Assembly (NCBI RefSeq): GCF_000716715.1
Contig: NZ_JNYJ01000047.1
Coordinates: 1 to 64,000 of the forward strand
Length of the DNA stretch: 64,000 nucleotides
Reading direction: 5' to 3'
Origin: Dactylosporangium aurantiacum
GTDB taxonomy: Bacteria; Actinomycetota; Actinomycetes; Mycobacteriales; Micromonosporaceae
Shown: piece after piece, positions 57,223 through 64,000 of the stretch
How positions within the stretch are numbered: position 1 is the first letter of the stretch
Layout: each line of letters begins with the position of its first letter
Made by a program: the position numbers and the translations under genes
Notes under the pieces: model-generated
Told to the model about the DNA's origin: nothing
The model's database searches: none
What the model saw: only the letters and a program-made list of their open reading frames with translations

Positions 57223-57540
57223 TCAGTTCACCTTCGGGTCGGTGCTGCCGCGCAGGTACCGGCGGTCCCGGTGACACGCCAGCAGCTCGCCGTCGTCGCC
57301 CAGCTCGGCGAGGTACAGCCCGAGCATGTCGGCCGACGACGGGATGCGCCGCTCCTCGACGACCTCGACGCCGACGAGCCAGCCGTCCTCGGCGGGTTCG
57401 ACGGACACCACGCCCATCGCCTCCTTGCCGGTCAGCTCGCCGACCTCGTCGATCGCGAGGCGGGCGATCGAGGCGGCCGGGAGCGGCTCGGGAGGAGCCT
57501 TCTCCCGCCGTTGTCGCGGTTCGGTACTGGAGGGAGCCAT
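57223..57540 (-). CDS. gvpO: Gas vesicle protein GvpO
   Basis: A 105-residue GvpO: a basic disordered start, then AIDEVGELTGKEAMGVVSVE, WLVGVEVVEERRIPSSADML and a LYLAELGDDGELLACHRDRRYLR end (read in pieces). GAGGGAG precedes ATG 57540. Members are assembly or regulatory factors. Confidence 0.92.
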   Translation of the reverse strand: MAPSSTEPRQRREKAPPEPLPAASIARLAIDEVGELTGKEAMGVVSVEPAEDGWLVGVEVVEERRIPSSADMLGLYLAELGDDGELLACHRDRRYLRGSTDPKVN

Positions 57541-57560
57541 GCGTCCTGCCTTCCGGTTGT

Positions 57561-57794
57561 TCAGCCGGTCGACCGGGTGGCGACCCGGTCGAGGATCTCC
57601 TGCTCGGCGGTGTGTCGATCGTCTTCGCTCAGCTCACCGCGGGCCACCGCCTCGTCCAGCGCCTCCAGCTGCCGGCGCACGCCCTGCGGGCTGTACAGCT
57701 CCTGCTCGGCCTGCTCCAGCAGCACCTCGGCGATCGCCGTGACCGCGCGTACCGGCGCGTACGGCAGCGTGAGGATGTTGAGGAGCAGGCCCAT
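57561..57794 (-). CDS. gvpG: Gas vesicle protein GvpG
   Basis: A 77-residue GvpG with the conserved start GLLLNILTLPYAPVRAV and helical EQAEQELYSPQGVRRQLEAL region. ATG 57794 follows the gvpF stop after three bases. Confidence 0.92.
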   Translation of the reverse strand: MGLLLNILTLPYAPVRAVTAIAEVLLEQAEQELYSPQGVRRQLEALDEAVARGELSEDDRHTAEQEILDRVATRSTG

Positions 57795-57797
57795 GGT

Positions 57798-58574
57798 TCA
57801 CGTGTCCCGGTCCGCCGCGAGCCGGGTGACGAAGTCGTAGGGTGCGGCCGGTCCCAGCCGGCGCAGCTCGACCCGGCCGTCCCACTCGTCGGCCAGCTCG
57901 GCGAGCACCGCGTCGAACTCCGAGCGCCGGTCCTGCTCGACGAGCACCGGCACGTGCACGGCGTCCAGCTCGTGGGTCGGCTCGGCGACGACGAGGTCCT
58001 CCACGACGCGGCCGAGACGGTTCACGGTGGTCTGGGTGTCGGCCTGCCGCATCGCCTCGATCGCGCCGTTGATGCGCTCGCCGAGGGCCATGCGCTGCTG
58101 CGTGGTCTCCTCTTCGGCACGCTCGTGGATGTCCTCGCGGAGGCGGCGCGCGTACGGGTCCGCGTCGAGGATCTCGCCGAGCACGGCGTCCTCGGCGTAC
58201 CGGCCGCGCACCACGTACTCGACGCGGCCTTCCAGGCGCTTGAGCAGCGGGGCGATCGTGTCGTGCTGATCGGCCAGCAGCTGCCGGACCGCGTCCGGAT
58301 CACGCAGCACCGTGCCGAAGCGGACCGGCAGCACCGGCGCCACGGCCGCGGTGCCGTCCAGCAGCCGCTGGTAGGCGGTCAGGTCGTTGGGCCGGCCGAG
58401 CGGGCGGTCGAGCGGGACCTCGCTCACCAGCGCGGTCAGGTCCTTCTCCGTGACCGTGGTGACGTCGCCGGGCGGGTCGCCCACGCCGCGGGCGCTGCCG
58501 GTCGGCTCGACGTCCGACGGCACCACGCCGTAGAGCATCATGCCGACCTGCGGTGCGCTGGTGTCGGTGGCCAC
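57798..58574 (-). CDS. gvpF: Gas vesicle protein GvpF (GvpL/F family)
   Basis: A 258-residue GvpF: MLYGVVPSDVEP, DLTALVSEVPLDR, the APVLPVRFGTVLRD signature, VEYVVRGRYAED and the GPAAPYDFV end. GTG 58574 starts one base after the gvpA stop. Structural accessory protein next to gvpA, as in Streptomyces clusters. Confidence 0.93.
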   Translation of the reverse strand: MATDTSAPQVGMMLYGVVPSDVEPTGSARGVGDPPGDVTTVTEKDLTALVSEVPLDRPLGRPNDLTAYQRLLDGTAAVAPVLPVRFGTVLRDPDAVRQLLADQHDTIAPLLKRLEGRVEYVVRGRYAEDAVLGEILDADPYARRLREDIHERAEEETTQQRMALGERINGAIEAMRQADTQTTVNRLGRVVEDLVVAEPTHELDAVHVPVLVEQDRRSEFDAVLAELADEWDGRVELRRLGPAAPYDFVTRLAADRDT

Positions 58575-58575
58575 G

Positions 58576-58977
58576 TCAGTCTCCTCTGCGTCGCCGCGGC
58601 CGGTCGCGGTCCTCGTCGGACGGGCCGGCGATCTGGGCCAGCACGTCGCCGGCCTTGGACAGGATCTGCTCGCCGGCGCCTTCGACGGCGCGCCGCCCGG
58701 CGTGCCCGGCCACCGCGCCCTTGGCTCCGCCCACCACGTCGGGCAGGCCCTTGCCTTCCTGCTGGCGCATGTCCAGGCGGTTGGCCGCCTCAGCGAACCG
58801 CAGGTAGGTGTCGACGCTGGCCACGACGACACGCGCGTCGATGGTCAGGATCTCGATGCCGACCACCCCGACGCTGACGTGGGCGTCGATGACGAGACCC
58901 TTGTCGAGAATGGTGTCGATGACATCGGCGAGCGACGACGACTGACCGCCGCTGGCGCTCGACTGCACGACCGACAT
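58576..58977 (-). CDS. gvpA: Gas vesicle structural protein GvpA
   Basis: A 133-residue GvpA-type shell protein. The conserved core is [20 protein letters not shown] followed by [20 protein letters not shown]. The C-terminal 70 residues form a basic, acidic extension longer than in haloarchaeal or cyanobacterial GvpA but usual in actinobacteria. It is third in the operon. Confidence 0.93.
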   Translation of the reverse strand: MSVVQSSASGGQSSSLADVIDTILDKGLVIDAHVSVGVVGIEILTIDARVVVASVDTYLRFAEAANRLDMRQQEGKGLPDVVGGAKGAVAGHAGRRAVEGAGEQILSKAGDVLAQIAGPSDEDRDRPRRRRGD

Positions 58978-58983
58978 GCTGGC

Positions 58984-60102
58984 TCACCCCCTCGCGGTGC
59001 TGCGCTTGCGGCGGTCACCGCCCCGTTCCGGAGCACGGCGGTCGCGGTCGCGAGACTCGGTGTCGGGCCGGGCCCGCCGGGGCGTGGCACGGGGCCGGCG
59101 GCGCGCCGGCGGGGGCTCCTCCTCGTCCTCTTCGCCCTCCTCCGCGCTCGCATCCGGCTCCTCGGCCTCCTCTTCCTCCTCCGAAGAAGGCTCCTCCTCT
59201 TCCGCGGAAGGCTCCTCCTCGGCGGACTCGGCGGACTCGCCGGACTCGTCCCGCTGCTGCTCGCGTTCGCGCTCCTGCTCCATGGCGGTGTCGTGGTCCA
59301 CGACCACCTCGCCGTCGCGGATCTCGCCGCGCCAGCCCTCGACCTCGTCGGGGTTCAGGATCGTCTGCGTCATCGTGTGCCGCACGTAGTGCTTGAACTC
59401 CAGCCGGGCCCGCCGCCCCTGCGCTCGCCACAGGTTGCCGGTGCGCTCGAACAGCCCCTTCGGGTAGTACTCGAGGATGAGCACGATCCTGGTGAGCGTC
59501 GGTGTCAGCGCGTGGAACGACACGGCGCCGTTGACGTAGCCCTTGGCGCCCTTGGAGCGCCAGACGATGCGCTCGTCGGGCACCTGCAGCACGATGTTGG
59601 ACTCCCAGTCGCGGTGCGACAGGAAGATCTGCGCCCGCCACTGCAGCTTCTGGTCCTCGTCGCCGCGTTCGACCTTCTCGACCTTCTTGGTGAACTTCGG
59701 GATCTCCTCGAACGACGTCCACTGGTTGTAGGCGATCTTGATCGGTACGCCGACGTCGGCCCACTCGACGATGTTGGTGACCTTCAGCTTGCGGGTGGCA
59801 CTGCGCCCGCCGCCGAACGCCTTTTTGAGCTTCGCCAGGCCACCGGCCAGGCCGCCTTTGGCCATCGCCTTCATCGGCGAACCTCCCTCGGAGAGCTGCT
59901 CGGCGCCCTTGGCCGCGGCCACGAGCGCCGGGTTGCCGCTCTGCTCGGCGTACGAGTTGAGTCGTCCGGTCACGTCACCGACCCGGTCCTGCACCTTTGA
60001 CAGTGCCCGCCGGCCGACCGCGCCGGCGAGGTTCTGCGTCTCGTCGACCAGCAGCCGGGACAGCTTGGCGCCGATCCCGCCGTCGTGCGCGTCGCGGGTC
60101 AT
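58984..60102 (-). CDS. SRPBCC-domain gas-vesicle-associated protein (GvpZ-like)
   Basis: A 372-residue protein. After a helical start, the SRPBCC/cyclase-type domain (about 105-255) runs from VTNIVEWADVGVPIKIAYNQ through WESNIVLQVPDERIVWRS to LEYYPKGLFERTGN. The last 100 residues are Glu-rich, then Arg/Pro-rich. Such genes accompany actinobacterial gvp clusters (gvpZ of Streptomyces). Its ATG overlaps the upstream stop (ATGA), and gvpA follows after six bases. Confidence 0.85.
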   Translation of the reverse strand: MTRDAHDGGIGAKLSRLLVDETQNLAGAVGRRALSKVQDRVGDVTGRLNSYAEQSGNPALVAAAKGAEQLSEGGSPMKAMAKGGLAGGLAKLKKAFGGGRSATRKLKVTNIVEWADVGVPIKIAYNQWTSFEEIPKFTKKVEKVERGDEDQKLQWRAQIFLSHRDWESNIVLQVPDERIVWRSKGAKGYVNGAVSFHALTPTLTRIVLILEYYPKGLFERTGNLWRAQGRRARLEFKHYVRHTMTQTILNPDEVEGWRGEIRDGEVVVDHDTAMEQEREREQQRDESGESAESAEEEPSAEEEEPSSEEEEEAEEPDASAEEGEEDEEEPPPARRRPRATPRRARPDTESRDRDRRAPERGGDRRKRSTARG

Positions 60103-60659
60103 CGTCGCCCCGCGGTGCGCCGGCGGCGGACCGGCGGCTCGGGCTCGGGTTCGGGCTCCTCCTCGGTGTCCTCCTCCTCGGTGTCCTCCTGGCGGGCCTG
60201 CCGGGCGCGGGAGCGGCGGCGGGCCGCGGGCCGCGGCGGTGGCGCCTCTTCCTCTTCGGGCTCCTCCGGCTCCTCGAGCTCTTCGTCCTCGTAGTCGGCG
60301 TCGTAGTCCTCGTCGCGCCCCTCGTCCTCGTCGGCGTGACGGCCACGCTTGGCCGCCGAACGCAGCGCGTCGCTGCGGTCGCGGAGCCGGTCGCTGACGG
60401 CGTCGATGCGCTGCGTCACGGCGGTGCGGGCGGCGGCGCGGCCGGCGTCGACGAGCGGGCGGGCGAGCCCTGACAGCTCGCCGAGTGCCCCCGAGCCACC
60501 GACGAGCTTCCGGCCGCTGGCCAGGAGCTCGGTCGGGTTGCCGCTGAAGCGCCCGGCCGCCGCGGCGGCGCCGAGCAGCATGGCCGCGCGCAGCCGGCGC
60601 TGCCGGCCGAGCAGGTATCCGGCCATCACGGCCAGTGTGATCTGCAGTCCTCGTTTCAT
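60099..60659 (-). CDS. Acidic-tailed gas-vesicle-associated protein (GvpY-like)
   Basis: A 186-residue first gene of the operon. A short hydrophobic N-terminus (LQITLAVMAGYLLG, then AAMLLGAAAAAG) is followed by a helical region (LARPLVDAGRAAARTAV) and a long Asp/Glu stretch ending in basic RRRR motifs. It resembles the poorly characterised proteins that precede gvpZ-type genes. Function unknown. Confidence 0.72.
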   Translation of the reverse strand: MKRGLQITLAVMAGYLLGRQRRLRAAMLLGAAAAAGRFSGNPTELLASGRKLVGGSGALGELSGLARPLVDAGRAAARTAVTQRIDAVSDRLRDRSDALRSAAKRGRHADEDEGRDEDYDADYEDEELEEPEEPEEEEAPPPRPAARRRSRARQARQEDTEEEDTEEEPEPEPEPPVRRRRTAGRR

Positions 60660-60709
60660 GATGCAACCCTCCGGGCGCTGTCGCGGGTATGGGCGCCCTG
60701 CGGGTGGCC

Positions 60710-60732
60710 TACCCGGGTGTGGGGCGTAAAAC
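60710..60732 (-). promoter_or_regulatory. Sigma-B-type stress promoter of the gas vesicle operon
   Basis: Read on the minus strand, GTTT (60732-60729) and GGGTA (60714-60710) are separated by 14 bases. This fits the actinobacterial general-stress sigma consensus (GTTT, GGGTA). It lies about 50 bases upstream of the first gene of the operon. Confidence 0.6.
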
Positions 60733-60778
60733 CTGCCCCGCACCGACTCGCCCGGAATCGCCCGCCGCCCGGCCGCCA

Positions 60779-60823
60779 AAGGCGGCGGGCGGCGGGCGGC
60801 GGGCGGCGGGCGGCGGGCGGCGG
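60779..60823. repeat. 7-bp microsatellite GGCGGGC
   Basis: Six to seven perfect tandem copies lie between the dehydrogenase stop (60825) and the gvp promoter. No coding role; prone to slippage. Confidence 0.9.
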
Positions 60824-60824
60824 T

Positions 60825-61724
60825 TCAGGACAGCGGCTGCCCGCCGGTGACGCCGAGGACCTCGCCGGTGACGTAGCTGGACTCCTGCGAGGCGAAGAAC
60901 ACGTAGGCGGGCGCCAGCTCGGCCGGCTGCCCCGGTCGCGCCATCGGGGTCTGCTCGCCGAAGGACTCCACCTTCTCCTCCGGCATGGTCGCCGGGATGA
61001 GCGGCGTCCAGATCGGCCCCGGCGCGACGGCGTTGACCCGGATGCCCTTCGACGCGAGACCGGCCCCGAGCGCCTTGGTGAACGCGACGATCCCGGCCTT
61101 CGTCGTGGCGTAGTCCAGCAGCTCCGGCGAGGACTGATACGCCTGGATGGATGCCGTGTTGATGATCGTCGAACCGGGCGCCAGGTGCGGCACGGCCGCC
61201 TTGGTCAGCCAGAACATCGCGTACAGGTTGGTCCTCATCACCCGGTCGAACTGCTCGGTCGTGATGTCGGTGATGCCGCCGGGCTGCGCCATCTGGTACG
61301 CGGCGTTGTTCACCAGGATGTCCAGCCCGCCGAGCTCGCGCACCGCCCGCTGGACGACGGCCTCGCAGTGGCCCTCGTCACGGATGTCGCCGGGCACGGT
61401 GACCGCCTTGCGGCCGGCCTTCTCGATCAGCTGGGCGGTGTCGCGCGCGTCCTGCTCCTCGTCGGGCAGGTAGGCGATCAGCACGTCGGCGCCCTCCCGG
61501 GCGAACGCGATCGCCACCGCCCGGCCGATGCCGGAGTCGCCGCCGGTGATGACCGCCCGCTTGCCGGTCAGCCGGCCGGTGCCCCGGTAGCTGTCCTCGC
61601 CGTGGTCCGGCTCGTCGCGCATCTCCCCGGTCCGCCCGGGGTGCGGGATCCGGTCGCTGTGCAGCTCGTCGGCCTGCTCGAACTGCTGCTGCGGGTGCTG
61701 CCTGCCGTACTGGTCCTGCGCCAT
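60825..61724 (-). CDS. Short-chain dehydrogenase of the general-stress (YhdF/YdaD-like) group
   Basis: A 299-residue SDR. A 50-residue Gln/His-rich N-terminal extension (HPQQQFEQADELHSDRIPHP) precedes VITGGDSGIGRAVAIAFARE, VNNAAYQM, the Ser in TASIQAYQ, Tyr-Lys in LDYATTKAGI and the VTGEVLGVTGG end. The extension is characteristic of stress-induced glucose-dehydrogenase-like SDRs. Divergent from a truncated tetR. Confidence 0.9.
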   Translation of the reverse strand: MAQDQYGRQHPQQQFEQADELHSDRIPHPGRTGEMRDEPDHGEDSYRGTGRLTGKRAVITGGDSGIGRAVAIAFAREGADVLIAYLPDEEQDARDTAQLIEKAGRKAVTVPGDIRDEGHCEAVVQRAVRELGGLDILVNNAAYQMAQPGGITDITTEQFDRVMRTNLYAMFWLTKAAVPHLAPGSTIINTASIQAYQSSPELLDYATTKAGIVAFTKALGAGLASKGIRVNAVAPGPIWTPLIPATMPEEKVESFGEQTPMARPGQPAELAPAYVFFASQESSYVTGEVLGVTGGQPLS

Positions 61725-61802
61725 GACGCCGCCTCTCGATGCGTGGTCCCTGCACGCACCGCCTTCCCGGATCCGCCGGCGCTAACCAGCGGGGTCCGGC
61801 GC

Positions 61803-62132
61803 GTGGAGCGGCCGCTGCGCGCCGACGCCAGCGACGACCGGGCCCGCATCCTCGCGGTCGCCCGGGCCGCGTTCGCCGCCGACGGACCCGACGTGTCGAT
61901 GCGCGAGATCGCCCGGCGCGCCGAGGTCGGCGTCTCCACCGTGTACCGCCGCTTCCCGACGAAGGAGGCGCTGCTCGCCGAGGCGTTCGCCGAGCCGCTG
62001 GCGCTGTGCTCCGCCGTGGTCGAGGAGGGCCTCGCGACCGCCGACCCGTGGCAGGGGCTCAGCCTGGTGATCGAGCAGCTCATGCAGGTGCACGCGGTCG
62101 ACCGGGGCTTCTCCGGCCGGTTCCGCTCGTGA
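61803..62132 (+). pseudogene. TetR regulator truncated after the DNA-binding domain
   Basis: GTG 61803 opens a good TetR N-terminal domain (RARILAVARAAFAADGPDVS, REIARRAEVGVSTVYRRFPT). The frame ends at residue 109 (RGFSGRFRS), where a full-length protein would continue for about 80 more residues. No remainder of the ligand domain is found in 62133-62204. It may still bind DNA but cannot sense a ligand normally. Confidence 0.65.
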
Positions 62133-62204
62133 CGGCGCCCGGTCCGTGCCCGGTCCCGCACCCGCTGGCGGCCGGTCATCGCGACGGCAGGCCGAGCCCG
62201 GGCC

Positions 62205-64000
62205 TCAGTTGCCCGGAGCCAGTCCCATCGGGGGCGCGAGCGTCCGACGTTCGTTCGTGATCTCGACGACCAGGTCAGGTCGGAGGCGAGCGAGCACCTT
62301 CAGCGGTGCCCACCACCCACCGCTGGTGAAGGCGGCGCCGAGGAGACGCAACACCTGCGGCTCGCCCACGACGTCGACGATGTCCGCCAGCGTCGCCGCC
62401 ACGTCGGTCAGCAGGTTCGTCAGGTGGTACTGGTCGGTCATGTCACGCCAGACTGTTTCGATGTCAGCGGCGGCCTGGACCGCCCGCTGGTGCTCCCCGG
62501 CGGCAGCCAGCGCCGTCGCCGCGGCGGCCAACGCCTCCGGCAGCATGTAGCGGTTGGTCGTGCTCCGAACGCTCGTTTCGACATCGGTGGCTACCTGGAC
62601 CGCCCGCTGATGTTCGCCGGCGACGGCCAGCGCCGTCACCACGGCGGCCAACGCCTCGGCCTGCCGGTAGGCGTCGGTGATACGCCGGGCGACAGCCTCC
62701 GCCCGCCGCAGATGCCCGGCGGCGGCCAACGCCTTTGCCACAGCGGTCGACGCCTCCGAGAACCCGAACGGGGTCTCGCTGATGCCGCGGGTCAGGGCCG
62801 CCTCGGCCCGCTCGTGGTGACCGGATGCGGCCAGCGCTCCCACCACGGCCGCCAGGATGTCCGACCGCTGGAAACGATCAGTGATGCGCTGCGCGATGGC
62901 CTCGGCCTGCTGATACTGACCGCTGGCGGCCAGCGTCTTCGCCACGGCGGTCAAGGTTCTCGCCTGCACGTCCGGGTCGGTGATGCCATCCGCCGCGGCT
63001 TCGGCGTCCGCGGCGGCCTGCGCGGCACGCCGCTGCTCGCCCACGGCTACCAGCACGGCCACGATCGAGCTCAATGTCCGCGCCCGCTCGTCCAGGTCGG
63101 GGATGCTCCGGGCGGACGCCTCGGCGACGGAAGCCACCTGCGCGGCACGCCGCTGTTCGCCCGCGCCGACCAAGGCGGTCGCCACGGTGCTCAACGCCCG
63201 CACCCGCAGGTACGGGTCGGCAAGACCGAGGGCGATGGTCTCGGCACGGTGCAGCTGACCCACCGTTGCGAGCGCCGTCACCACGGCGGACAACGCCTGC
63301 GTCTGCGACGAAGCGGCGGTGATGCTCCGGGCGACGGCCTCGGCGTCGGCGGCGGCCAGCGCAGCCAGTTGCCGCTCGCCGGCGAGGTCCAGCGCCTCCA
63401 CCGCGGATACCAGTGCCTGCACCTGGCGGCCCGAGCCGGTGATGCTCCGGGCGAAGGTCTCGGCGTCGGCGGCGGCGAGCGCGGCCGACTCCCGTTCGCC
63501 GGCCGCGGCCAGCCCGGCCGCCACGACGGTCAATGCCTGTGCCTGCGGGTACGGATCGGTGATGCTCCGCGCGATGGCCTCGGCCCGCTCATACTGACCC
63601 GCCGCCGACAGCGCGGACACCACGACGGTCAGCGCTTCCGACTGCCGCCAGACGCTGGTGCCCCTGCGGGCGACGACCTCGGCCCGTTCGTACTGGCCGG
63701 CCGCCGCCAGCGCGGCTACCATCCCGGTCAACGCCTCCGACCGCGCGGAGATGTCCGTGATGTCGCGGGCGATGGCCTCGGCCCGCTCATACTGACCCGC
63801 CGCGGTCAGCGAGGACACCACCGCGCTCATGACCGCCGCCCGCCGGTAGTCGTTCGACATGCCACGGGCGACGGCCTCGGCCCGCTCATACTGGCCCGCC
63901 GCGGTCCGCGCGGTGACCGCGGCGCTCAGCGCCGCCGCACGCTGGTATGACTCGGCGGTGACCTGCGCGGAGGTCTCGGCGTCGGTGGCGATCCGGGCCG
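62205..64000 (-). CDS. Large TPR-like helical-repeat protein (N-terminus beyond the window)
   Basis: An uninterrupted frame of nearly 600 codons runs to the window edge. It is built from about 15 repeats of 35-45 residues of the pattern ITDxxxQAxALxxVxxALAAAGQYERAEAIARS, each a helix pair like a tetratricopeptide repeat. Longer units carry an insert such as LAAADAETFARS. The last 50 residues (LLGAAFTSGGWWAPLKVLAR) close the solenoid. Such arrays are often the sensor or scaffold end of STAND/NACHT-type or CHAT proteins; the catalytic part, if any, lies outside the window. Confidence 0.75.
   Translation of the reverse strand, partial: ARIATDAETSAQVTAESYQRAAALSAAVTARTAAGQYERAEAVARGMSNDYRRAAVMSAVVSSLTAAGQYERAEAIARDITDISARSEALTGMVAALAAAGQYERAEVVARRGTSVWRQSEALTVVVSALSAAGQYERAEAIARSITDPYPQAQALTVVAAGLAAAGERESAALAAADAETFARSITGSGRQVQALVSAVEALDLAGERQLAALAAADAEAVARSITAASSQTQALSAVVTALATVGQLHRAETIALGLADPYLRVRALSTVATALVGAGEQRRAAQVASVAEASARSIPDLDERARTLSSIVAVLVAVGEQRRAAQAAADAEAAADGITDPDVQARTLTAVAKTLAASGQYQQAEAIAQRITDRFQRSDILAAVVGALAASGHHERAEAALTRGISETPFGFSEASTAVAKALAAAGHLRRAEAVARRITDAYRQAEALAAVVTALAVAGEHQRAVQVATDVETSVRSTTNRYMLPEALAAAATALAAAGEHQRAVQAAADIETVWRDMTDQYHLTNLLTDVAATLADIVDVVGEPQVLRLLGAAFTSGGWWAPLKVLARLRPDLVVEITNERRTLAPPMGLAPGN

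Noticed and set aside
60779..60823. GGCGGGC run considered as a terminator or origin element
   Set aside because: It has no internal complementarity and is a simple microsatellite.

Overview
The window is high-GC actinobacterial DNA, most likely from the family Micromonosporaceae. The evidence is strong third-position G/C bias, GTG starts with 4-base GTGA overlaps, many secreted ricin-lectin-tailed glycosidases, an actinobacterial-type gas vesicle operon, a GAF-ANTAR protein and several TetR and NarL-type regulators. I saw no rRNA, tRNA, CRISPR array or transposase.

Layout: 1-2.4 kb is the decayed 3' end of a kdp operon (kdpD and kdpE both damaged), followed by an APC-type transporter, a small ORF overlapping a CtBP-like 2-hydroxyacid dehydrogenase, and a secreted ricin-type lectin whose start codon lies in a perfect inverted repeat. 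7.2-18.5 kb is a compact, co-directional, translationally coupled cluster. It holds a 2-oxoglutarate/Fe oxygenase, a pyruvoyl AdoMet decarboxylase (speD), a SnoaL-like protein, a kynureninase, a glutamine-synthetase-like amide ligase and an MFS exporter. These are followed by a complete methylthioadenosine salvage set: an MtnA-adenine phosphoribosyltransferase fusion, mtnB, mtnD, mtnC, an aminotransferase and MTA phosphorylase. No aminopropyltransferase is recognisable, so the cluster looks like a dedicated pathway that spends decarboxylated AdoMet and recycles the MTA and adenine. It is the best candidate here for an undescribed system.

18.7-35.5 kb is mixed: a secreted S1 protease, a GH54 arabinofuranosidase, a TetR/DUF1761/DUF1905 divergon, a phosphotransferase, a small train of micro-ORFs, a hybrid histidine kinase, a Tat-exported tachylectin-like protein, a CPBP protease with a NarL-type two-component system, and a TetR/aldo-keto reductase divergon.

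35.5-46.2 kb is an arabinoxylan/galactoside degradation locus on the minus strand (GH43-CBM6, GH27-RICIN, SGNH esterase-RICIN, GH62-RICIN, GH10-RICIN, GH43-RICIN), with a divergent ROK regulator and LacI-type operator palindromes also present upstream of the GH54 gene. The GH62, GH10 and upstream GH43 genes carry internal deletions, several ending at identical RICIN sequences, which points to repeat recombination or assembly collapse. Next to it (46.3-47.9 kb) is an ECF-like sigma factor fused to an anti-sigma-type zinc motif, a membrane segment and an AbfB arabinose-binding domain.

48-64 kb holds signalling genes (STAS, GAF-ANTAR), a DUF2795 protein, an ABC permease, a methyltransferase with a 30-bp minisatellite in its coding sequence, and the gas vesicle operon (GvpY-like, GvpZ-like, gvpA-F-G-O-J-L-S-K) behind a sigma-B-like promoter. 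Two short-chain dehydrogenases flank it, and the window closes inside a large helical-repeat protein. This last third is unusually rich in coding minisatellites.
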